Made by a program: the position numbers and the translations under genes. Of a DNA stretch of 64,000 nucleotides, positions 55,883 to 64,000 are shown piece by piece (position 1 is the first letter of the stretch; each line of letters begins with the position of its first letter). Below the pieces are notes generated by a model that was given only the letters and a program-made list of their open reading frames with translations, searched no databases and had not been told where the DNA came from. Source of the DNA: Chelydra serpentina. Its lineage: Eukaryota; Chordata; Testudines; Chelydridae. The stretch lies in assembly GCA_037349315.1 (NCBI GenBank), contig JBAIAC010000024.1, positions 34,645,501 through 34,709,500 of the forward strand, in the 5' to 3' direction.

Positions 55883-57889
55883 CTAGATCATCCCAGCCAG
55901 GGCTTTGTCAAGCCTGGCCTTAAAAACCTCTAAGGAAGGAGATTCCACCACCTCCCTAGGTAACCCATTCCAGTGCTTCACCACCCTACTAGTGAAAAAG
56001 TTTTTCCTAATATCCAACCTAAACCTCCCCCTCTGCAACTTGAGACCATTACTCCTTGTTCTGTCATCTTCTACCACTGAGAAAAGTCTAGATCCATCCT
56101 CTTTGGAACCCCCTTTTAGGTAGTTGAAAGCAGCTATCAAATCCCCCCTCACTCTTCTCTTCTGCAGGCTAAACAATCCCAGTTCCCTCAGCCTCTCCTC
56201 ATAAGTCATGTGCTCCAGCCCCCTAATCATTTTTGTTGCCCTCCGTTGGACTCTTTCCAATTTATCCACATCCTTCTTGTAGTGTGGGGCCCAAAACTGG
56301 ACACAGTACTCCAAATGAGGCCTCACCAGTGCCGAATAGAGGGGAATAATCACGTCCCTCGATCTGCTGGAAATGCCCCTACTTATACAGCCCAAAATGC
56401 CGTTAGCCTTCTTGGCAACAAGGGCACACTGTTGACTCATATTCAGCTTTTTGTCCACTGTAACCCCTAGGTCCTTTTCTGCAGAACTGCTGCCCAGCCA
56501 TTCGGTCCCTAGTCTGTAGCAGTGCATGGGATTCTTCCGTCCTAAGTGCAGGATTCTGCACTTGTCCTTGTTGAACCTCATCAGATTTCTTTTGGCCCAA
56601 TCCTCTAATTTGTCTAGGTCCCTCTGTATCCTGTCCCTACCCTCCAGCGTATCAACCACTCCTCCCAGTTTAGTGTTATCTGCAAACTTGCTAAGGGTGC
56701 AGTCCACACCAACCTCCAGATCGTTAATGAAGATATTGAACAAAACCGGCCCCAGCACCGACCCTTGGGGCACTCCACTTGATACCAGCTGCCAACTAGA
56801 CATGGAGCCATTGATCACTACCCATTGAGCACGACCATCCAGCCAGTTTTCTATCCACCTTACCGTCCATTCATCCAGCCCATACTTCTTTAACTTCCTG
56901 GCAAGAACACTGGGAGACTGTATCAAAAGCTTTGCTAAAGTCAAGAAATAGCACATCCACTGCTTTCCCCTCATCCACAGAGCCAGTTATCTCATCATAG
57001 AAGGCAATTAGGTTAGTCAGGCATGACTTGCCCTTGGTGAATCCATGCTGACTGTTCCTGATCACTTTCCCCTCCTTTAAGTGGGTCAGAATTGATTCCT
57101 TGAGGACCTGTTCCATGATTTTTCCAGTGACTGAGGTGAGACTGACTGGCCTGTAGTTCCCCGGATCTTCCTTCTTCCCTTTTTTAAAGATGGGCACTAC
57201 ATTAGCTTTTTTCCAGTCATCCGGGACCAGCCCCGATTGCCATGATTTGTCAAAGATAATGGCCAATGGCTCTGCAATCACATCGGCCAACTCCTTTAGC
57301 ACCCTAGCACCCTCGGATGCAGTGCGTCCGGCCCCATGGACTTGTGTTCGTCCAGCTTTTCTAAATAGTCCCGAACTACTACTCCCTCCACAGAGGGCTG
57401 GTCACCTCTTCCCCATACCGTGCTGCGGAGTGCAGCCGCCTGGGAGCTGACCTTGTCTGTGAAGACAGAGGCAAAAAAAGCATTGAGTACACTAGCTTTC
57501 TCCACATCCTCTGTCACTAGGTTCCCTCCCTCATTCAGCAAGTGGCCCACACTTTCCTTGACTTTCTTCTTGTTGCTCACATACCTGAAGAAACCCTTCT
57601 TGTTACTCCTAACATCTCCGGCTAGCTGCAACTCCAAGTGTGATTTGGCCTTCCTAATTTCACTCCTGCATGCCTGAGCAATACTTTTATACTCCTCCCT
57701 GGTCATTATCTTCCACTTCTTGTAAGCTGCTTTTTTGTGTTTAAGACGAGCAAGGATTTCACTGTGAAGCCAAGCTGGTCGCCTGCCATATTTACTTTTC
57801 TTTCTACACATCGGGATGGTTTGTTCCTGCAACCTCAGTAAGGATTCTTTAAAATACAGCCAGCTTTCCTCGACTCCTTTCCCCCTCAT
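55883..57889 (-). pseudogene. CR1 ORF2 linker and reverse-transcriptase domain, frameshifted
   Basis: Three frames cover the rest of ORF2. The linker (57296-57889) ends after an 8-bp duplication (GGTGCTAG) near 57305. RT fingers follow (56871-57302; [51 protein letters not shown]), broken by a 2-bp deletion near 56915. RT palm to C-terminus is 55883-56974 ([44 protein letters not shown]). The catalytic FADD reads FADN, which should abolish polymerase activity. Confidence 0.85.
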
Positions 57890-57898
57890 GTTATTCTC

Positions 57899-58732
57899 TC
57901 AGGGGACCTTGCCCATCAGTTCCCTGAGGGAGTCAAAGTCTGCTTTTCTGAAGTCCAGGCTCTGTATTCTACTGCTCTCCTTTCTTCCTTGTGTCAGGAT
58001 CCTGAACTTGACCATCTCATGGTCACTGCCTCCCAGGTTCCCATCCACTATTGCTTCCTCTACTATTTCCTCCCTGTTTGTGAGCAGCAGGTCAAGAAGA
58101 GCTTTTCCCCTAGTTGGTTCCTCCAGCACTTGCACCAGGAAATTGTCCCCTACACTTTCCAAAAACTTCCTGGATTGTCTGTGGACCGCTGTATTGCTCT
58201 CCCAGCAGATATCGGGGTGATTAAAGTCACCCATGAGAACCAGGGCCTGTGATCTAGTAACTTCTGTTAGTTGCTGGAAGAAAGCCTCGTCTACCTCATC
58301 CCCCTGGTCTGGTGGTCTGTAGCAGACTCCCACCACGACATTACCCTTGTTGCTCACACTTCTAAATTTAATCCAGAGACTCTCAGGTTTTTCTGCAGTT
58401 TCATACTGGAGCTCTGAGCAGTCATACTGCTTTCTTACATACAACGCAACTCCCCCACCTTTTCTGCCCTGCCTATCCTTCCTGAACAGTTTATATCCAT
58501 CCATGACAGTACTCCAATCATGTGAGTTATCCCACCAAGTCTCTGTTATTCCAATTACATCATAATTCCTTGACTGTGCCAGGACTTCCAGTTCTCCCTG
58601 CTTGTTCCCCAGGCTTCTTGCATTTGTGTATAGGCATTTAAGATAACTCACCGATTGTCCTGCTGTCCCAGTATGGGGCAGGAGCCCTTCCCTCTTGCAC
58701 TCACCTACTTGTGCTTCCTCCCGGTATCCCAC
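57899..58732 (-). pseudogene. CR1 ORF2 endonuclease domain
   Basis: An APE-type endonuclease domain of about 250 residues: [13 protein letters not shown] (metal-binding Glu), [43 protein letters not shown] (Asp/Asn pair), [15 protein letters not shown] and [10 protein letters not shown] (the S-D-H triad). It nicks target DNA in LINE retrotransposition. The frame ends at Lys-Val-Pro-TGA where relatives have Trp (TGG), then continues in frame at 57889. Confidence 0.85.
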
Positions 58733-58776
58733 TTCCCCACTTACCTCAGGGCTTTGGTCTCCTTCCCCCGGTGAAC

Positions 58777-59448
58777 CTAGTTTAAAGCCTTCCTCACTAG
58801 GTTAGCCAGCCTGCTTCCAAAGATGCTCTTCCCTCTCTTCGTCAGGTGGAGCCCATCTCTGCCTAGCACTCCTTCTTCTTGGAACACCATCTCATGGTCA
58901 AAGAATCCGAACCCTTCTCTCCGACACCATCTGCGTAGCCATTCGTTGACTTCCACGATTCGATGGTCTCTACCCCGGCCTTTTCCTGCCACAGGGAGAA
59001 TGGACGAGAACACCACTTGCGCCTCAAACTCCTTTATCCTGCTTCCCAGAGCCACGTAGTCTGCAGTAATACGCTCAAGGTCATGCTTGGCAGTATCATT
59101 GGTGCCCACGTGGAGAAGCAGGAAGGGGTAGCGATCTGAGGGATTGATGCGTCTCGGCAGTCTCTCCGTCACATCATGAATCCTAGCCCCTGGCAAGCAG
59201 CACACCTCTTGGTTTTCCCGGTCAGGGCGGCAGATAGATGACTCAGTCCCCCTGAGGAGAGAGTCCCCGACCACCACCACCCTCCTCCTCCTCTTGGGAG
59301 TGGTGGTCGTGGAACCCCCATCCCTAGGACTGTGCATCTCATGCCTTCCAGTCAGTGGAGTCTCCCTCTGCTCTGTTCCCTCAGATGTATCATTCACTCC
59401 ACTCTCTGCACTAGTACCTCTGGAGAGTACATGAAAACGGTTGCTCAT
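58777..59448 (-). CDS. CR1 ORF1 with SGNH-hydrolase (esterase) domain
   Basis: 223 residues. From about residue 55 it reads [17 protein letters not shown], the GDS block with the nucleophile Ser. [16 protein letters not shown] follows, the G-x-N-D block. A late [14 protein letters not shown] holds the D-x-x-H pair. All four SGNH blocks are therefore visible, as in the esterase-type ORF1p of vertebrate CR1 elements. The N-terminal part continues upstream in related reading (59411-59689) but is displaced in frame. Function in retrotransposition is thought to involve RNA or lipid interaction; activity here is untested. Confidence 0.8.
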   Translation of the reverse strand: MSNRFHVLSRGTSAESGVNDTSEGTEQRETPLTGRHEMHSPRDGGSTTTTPKRRRRVVVVGDSLLRGTESSICRPDRENQEVCCLPGARIHDVTERLPRRINPSDRYPFLLLHVGTNDTAKHDLERITADYVALGSRIKEFEAQVVFSSILPVAGKGRGRDHRIVEVNEWLRRWCRREGFGFFDHEMVFQEEGVLGRDGLHLTKRGKSIFGSRLANLVRKALN

Positions 59449-60165
59449 CTGAATATGCGTTTCTGGTACGTGGACTTGTCTTTCCTCTTCTGGAGGTCAC
59501 ATGCCACCAATTATCCTCACTGGCCTTCTGTCCCCGCTGCGTAGCCTGCTCTGAATCCTCAGAACACTGTGCCCGCTGAAGCCTATCCTGACGTCTATCC
59601 AGGAACTCCTCATTTTCTTTTATGGAACGCAGGGTTGATACTGGTTTTCCAGACCTTGAATCTTCTCCAATATGGAGATCAGCTTGCACTTTGTACAGAC
59701 AAAGTCGCTTCTATCCTGTGGAAGAAAGACAAACATGGCACATCCTGTGCAGGTCACGACAGCGGATCGCTCCGCATCCATAGTCCCTTCCTTCGAAGAG
59801 TTTCCTCACTTGTGGCAGAAGCTACTCAGGGAACCTGCAATGGGGATGCCGCAGTAGGCTCTCTCCAGGCGAACTCCCAGCCTAACTCCACCTGTTTGCT
59901 TCTCCGCTATTCGCTGCTCAGCTGGTTCGCAGCTGACTGTCTTTTTAGAAGATCCTGGAACAAAGCACTCCCAATTCACACTATTCAATCAAGCACACGG
60001 TCAAACTGTCCCCACAACAGATACTCACTCCCCCATCTGCAGCTCCCTGGTTGCTCTGCCTCTGCCTTTAGTTTGGGTTAAAGGAGTTAGGAATGGCAAG
60101 GATAGCTTGCCCCCTTCGCACTCCCCTTCCCAACTCCCTCTCACACTCCCCTGTTTGCAGCTCCT

Positions 60166-60780
60166 GTTCTGGCTAGCAAGTTAAAGTATGGATTGGATGA
60201 ATAGATTATAAGGTGGATAGAAAGCTGGCTAGATCGTTGGGCTTAATGGGTAGTGATCAATGGCTCGATGTCTAGGTGGCAGCTGGTATCAAGTGGAGTG
60301 CCCCAGGGGTTGGTCCTGGGGCCGGTTTTGGTTCATCTTCATTAATTGATCTGGATGATGGAATGGATTGCACCCTTCGCAAGTTCACAGATGACACTAA
60401 GATGGGGGAGAGGTAGATACGCTAGAGGGTAGGGATAGGGTCCAGAGTGACCTTGACAAATTGGAGGATTGAGCCAAAAGAAATCTGATGAGGTTCAACA
60501 AGGACAAGTGCAGAGTCCTGCACTTTGGACAGAAGAATCCCATGCACTATCCCATGACCCCATGCTATAGGCTGGGGACCGACTGGCTAAGCAGCAGTTC
60601 TGCAGAAAAGGACCTGGGGATTACAGTGGACGAGAAACTGGATATGAGTCAACAGTGTGCCTTTGTTGCCAAGAAGGCTAATGCCATATTGGGCTGCATT
60701 AGTAAGAGCATTGCCCGATCGAGGGAAGTGATGATTCCCCTCTGTTCGGCAGTGGTGAGGCCACATCTGGAGAACTGTTA
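60166..60780 (+). pseudogene. CR1 LINE, right portion of the interrupted copy
   Basis: Begins AGCAAGTTAAAGTATGG, the ORF2 position where the copy at 54112-55797 was cut. It continues through palm and thumb ([56 protein letters not shown]) with several stops. It stops abruptly at 60780, where another CR1 starts at an earlier ORF2 position. Confidence 0.75.
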
Positions 60781-62583
60781 GGAGTATCAAGAAGGGTTTC
60801 TTCAGGTATATTAGCAACAAGAAGAAAGTCAAGGGAAGTGTGGGGCCCTTGCTGAATGTGCGAGGGAACCTAGTGACAGAGGATGTGGAGAAAGCTAGTG
60901 TACTCAATGCTTTTTTTGCCTCTGTCTTCACAGACAAGGTCAGCTCCCAGACGGCTGCACTCCGCAGCACGGTATGGGGAGGAGGTGACCAGCCCTCTGT
61001 GGAGAAAGAAATAGTTCGGGACTATTTAGAAAAGCTGGACGAGCACAAGTCCATGGGGCCGGATACACTGCATCCCAGGGTGCTAAAGGAGTTGGCCGAT
61101 GTGATTGCAGAGCCATTGGCCATTATCTCTGAAAAATCATGGCAATCAGGGGAGGTCCCGGATGACTGGAAAAAAGCTAATGTAGTGCCCATCTTTAAAA
61201 AAGGGAAGAAGGAAGATCCAGGGAACTACAGGCCAGTCAGTCTCACCTCAGTCCCTGGAAAAATCATGGAACAGGTCCTCAAGGAATCAATTCTGTACCA
61301 CTTAAAGGAGAGGAAAGTGATCAGGAACAGTCAGCATGGATTCACCAAGGGCAAGTCATGCCTGACTAACCTAATTGCCTTCTATGATGAGATAACTGGC
61401 TCTGTGGATGAGGGGAAAGCAGTGGATGTGCTATTTCTTGACTTTAGCAAAGCTTTTGATACAGTCTCCCACAGTATTCTTGCCAGCAAGTTAAAGAAGT
61501 ATGGGCTGGATGAATGGACGGTAAGGTGGATAGAAAACTGGCTAGATGGTCGGGCTCAACGGGTAGTGATCAATGGCTCTGTGTCTAGTTGGCAGCCGGT
61601 ATCAAGTGGAGTGCCCCAAGGGTCGGTGCTGGGGCCGGTTTTGTTCAATATCTTCATTAACGATCTGGAGGTTGGTGTGGACTGCACCCTTAGCAAGTTT
61701 GCAGATGACATGAAACTGGGAGGAGTGGTTGATATGCTGGAGGGTAGGGATAGGATACAGAGGGACCTAGACAAATTAGAGGATTGGGCCAAAAGAAATC
61801 TGATGAGGTTCAACAAGGACAAGTGCAGAGTCCTGCACTTAGGACGGAAGAATCCCATGCACTGCTACAGGCTAGGGACTGAATGGCTGGGCAGCAGTTC
61901 TGCAGAAAAAGACCTAGGGGTTACAGTGGACGAAAAGCTGAATGAGTCAACAGTGTGCCCTTGTTGCCAAGAAGGCTAATGGCATTTTGGGTTGTATAAG
62001 TAGGGGCATTTCCAGCAGATCGAGGGATGTGATCATTCCCCTCTATTCGGCACTGGTGAGGCCTCATTTGGAGTACTGTGTCTAGTTTTGGGCCCCACAC
62101 TACAAGAAGGATGTGGATAAATTGGAAAAAGTCCAGCGGAGGGCAACAAAAATGATTAGGGGGCTGGAGCACATGATTTATGAGGAGAGGCTGAGGGAAC
62201 TGGGCTTATTTAATCTGCAGAAAAGAAGAGGGAGGGAGGATTTGATAGCAACCTTCAACTACCTGAAGTGGGGTTCTAAAGAGGATAGAGCTAGGCTGGT
62301 CTCAGTGGTGGCAGATGACAGTACAAGAAGCAACAGTCTCAAGTTGCAGTGGGAGAGTCTAGGTTGGATATTAGGAAAAACTAGTTCACTAGGAGGGTGG
62401 TGAAGCACTGGAATGGGGTTACCTGGAGAGGTGGTGGAATCTCCATCCTTAGAGGTTTTTAAGACCCGGCTTGATAAAGCCCGGGCTGGGATCATTTAGT
62501 TGGTGTTGGTCCTGCTTTGAGCTGGGGGTTGGACTAGATGACCTCCTGAGGTCTCTTCCAACTCTAATCTATGATTCTATGTG
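60781..62583 (+). mobile_element. CR1 LINE, 5'-truncated copy
   Basis: Begins in the ORF2 linker ([15 protein letters not shown]) and runs to a complete 3' end (CTATGATTCTATG at 62571-62583). It contains a long intact RT frame and a frameshifted tail ([20 protein letters not shown] at 62113-62403). Confidence 0.85.
60840..61979 (+). pseudogene. CR1 ORF2 reverse-transcriptase frame (379 codons open)
   Basis: An open frame covers linker and most RT motifs: [75 protein letters not shown] and catalytic FADD (FADDMKLGG). It ends in a frameshift at [14 protein letters not shown], where a few bases are lost (relatives read [14 protein letters not shown]). The endonuclease and ORF1 are missing, so the copy cannot move by itself. 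Confidence 0.85.
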
Positions 62584-63128
62584 ACATCAGATCCTGCAAT
62601 GTTTTAGTATTCTTTTTACTTAAATTGTCAGCTCAAGCTATGCCACTAAGTTATTAGATTTCTCTTAAGGCCCATTAATACAGGCATAACTGCATTCACC
62701 TTGAGATGTACCAGTATAACTCTCCTGGTTTTTTTTAATCATACACCCCCCTCCTTACCAACACAGTTGTACTAGTAGAAAAACTATGTGTACACAAGGG
62801 CTTAATTAACTTTAACCACACTTCCAAACCTACTACGAATATTTCCTATTCGGCTTAAACATCCTCTCTAATAGGTGTCTCAACACCATTTTTTAATGTT
62901 ATTTTTCTAATACTATTCCATTGCTCTTCTACCAGTAGCCTCCCCAGGAATTGAAATGGGGGCGGGGGCGTGTTCGAATTTACTGGGGGGGGGAGGGTGT
63001 CACTAAATTGGCATGTAACTAGTTCACAAAACTGGGGGGGAAGGGGTGTTGGGGAAATTCAGGGGTGGGTAGGGAAACCACTGTCTTCTACCCCATGGAT
63101 GGTGAAGTCTGCTGTCATAAGTGGTACT
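62584..63128. other. Intergenic sequence
   Basis: 62660-62810 has a TGTGTACACAAGGGCTTA stretch resembling a Harbinger MITE end. G-rich runs at 62955-63050 are low-complexity. Nothing coding. Confidence 0.35.
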
Positions 63129-63240
63129 GGGGCAAAGTTGGTGAGAAAATACAGTATTTTTAATTGGACCAACTTGTGTTGGCAAGTGAGACAAGCTTTT
63201 GAGCTGCACTGAGCTCTTCTGCGGGTAGGGTGATGCAACA
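63129..63240 (-). repeat. Dispersed repeat fragment
   Basis: Contains TAATTGGACCAACTTGTGTT and GAGACAAGCTTTTGAGCTG, then GAGCTCTTCTGCGGG, a pattern I know as a common repeat in sauropsid DNA. Family not assigned. Confidence 0.45.
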
Positions 63241-63272
63241 GTATAATGTCCCCAAATAAGTGTAGTAGTACT

Positions 63273-63751
63273 CAGGGCCGGCCCTAGCTTTTTGGCCGCC
63301 CCAAGCAAAAAAAAACCAAACCCACAAGCGCCGCCCCCCCCCCCAACGCAGGCCAAAACACCCCCTCCAAAAACACCCCCCCCAAATGCAGGGGGGGGGC
63401 AGCGGGGAGGGCGGCATGCCCGCCACCCCGCTCCCCCTGCCAGTGTGGAGCGCGGAACGCCTGCTGCCCCGCTGCCCCGGCCGGGAGCGGAGCACGCTGG
63501 CGGGGAGCAGAGCACGCCGGCCGCCCTGCTGCCCCGGCCGGGAGCGGAGCACACCGGTTGCCCCGCTGCTCAGGCCGGCGCGCGGGCCGGGAGCGGAGCA
63601 CGACGCTGCCCCGCTGCCCCGGCAGGGGTGCCAGAGGAAGTTTGGTTTTTTTTTAATTTACAAAAAAAACTAAAAAGCTTGAGTGCCGCCCCCCCCTCCA
63701 GGTGCCGCCCCAAGCACGTGCTTGGTAGGCTGGTGCCTGGAGCCGGCCCTG
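63273..63751. mobile_element. hAT element (CAGGGCCGGC type), GC-rich
   Basis: Ends CAGGGCCGGCCCTAGC and the inverse of CAGGGCCGGCTCCAGG; flanks GTAGTACT (63265-63272) and GTAGTATT (63752-63759) match at 7 of 8. The core has repeats of CCGGGAGCGGAGCACG and runs of C and A. Frames on both strands (up to 176 codons) are low-complexity. Confidence 0.8.
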
Positions 63752-63759
63752 GTAGTATT

Positions 63760-64000
63760 CCTTGCCTATTGCACACAAATCAAGCTTAGTGGGGACCTGG
63801 ATTGCCCCCATGGGGAAAGGATACTGTGCCAGGACTATCAGGACCAGGAGCACCTCACTGTGGCCTTGCCAGCTCTTTTAAACAGACCAAGGACCCTGGA
63901 GCCGCTTTAGTCAGTCCTGGCTGATGGGTGTGGTGTGGATGAGGGACCACAAACTAAAGCGCTTGGGAGCTAGGCTAGGCCCAACCCCTTCGGTTTATGA
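63760..64000. other. Unclassified sequence at the window end
   Basis: No gene or delimited repeat. GC content suggests repeat DNA continuing past the window. Confidence 0.3.

Larger units (their letters stand above)
55798..60165 (-). mobile_element. Nearly full-length CR1 LINE
   Basis: About 4.4 kb, from the 3' end (ATAGAATCATAGAATCTCAG on the + strand at 55799) through ORF2 and ORF1 to a 5' leader ending near 60165. ORF2 is broken by an in-frame stop and two small frameshifts; ORF1 is readable. It inserted into another CR1 of opposite orientation, whose two parts end at 55797 and restart near 60166. Few lesions suggest a fairly recent insertion. Confidence 0.85.

Noticed and set aside
63024..63789. 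Overlapping 95-176 codon frames
   Set aside because: They translate the GC-rich hAT element core and carry only Pro/Ala/Gly/Arg low complexity.

Overview
This window is vertebrate nuclear DNA, most likely from a turtle (probably cryptodiran) or a close sauropsid relative. It has one conserved multi-exon gene with long, AT-rich introns. The interspersed repeats are sauropsid in type: CR1 LINEs at several ages, SINEs with a tRNA-like head joined to a CR1-like tail (the pattern of cryptodiran turtle SINEs), many hAT and PIF/Harbinger non-autonomous elements, and solo LTRs. I saw nothing bacterial, no rRNA, no CRISPR array and no functional tRNA gene.

The securely identified gene is SLC35A3, the Golgi UDP-N-acetylglucosamine transporter, on the + strand. 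A CpG-rich promoter with a probable non-coding first exon lies at about 16.6-17.0 kb. Seven coding exons between 34,648 and 44,798 join in frame to give 326 residues. AATAAA signals follow at 45,363, 45,734 and 46,054. The introns carry many transposons. Intron 6 holds a CR1 split by a pogo/Tigger-like element, which is itself split by an LTR-like element.

Upstream, at 672-11,710, is a set of tiny exon-like units on the same strand (30-45 nt). Each lies between a good AG acceptor and GT donor, each is a multiple of three, and each is open in the same phase. They encode Ser/Gly/Asn-rich, often N-glycosylatable peptides. A final exon ends in a stop codon followed by AATAAA. I do not recognise this gene. 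It is the best candidate here for something undescribed: a secreted low-complexity protein built by repeated exon-intron duplication. One unit has been cut in two by a 421-bp LTR-like insertion.

Layout: 0-12 kb, small-exon gene with scattered repeats. 12.3-16.3 kb, SINE and Harbinger/hAT elements. 16.6-17.3 kb, CpG island and minisatellite. 17.3-34.6 kb, SLC35A3 intron 1 with a hAT element bearing long inverted repeats, an LTR, a 2.7-kb CR1, a SINE and a solo LTR. 34.6-46.1 kb, SLC35A3 coding exons and 3' region. 48.3-51.8 kb, hAT elements, GC-rich tandem repeats and a reverse-transcriptase fragment between about 47-bp direct repeats. 54.1-62.6 kb, a stack of nested CR1s that includes a nearly full-length copy. 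63.3-63.75 kb, another hAT element. All gene calls come from reading splice signals, frames and motifs by eye. No alignment or database search was run.
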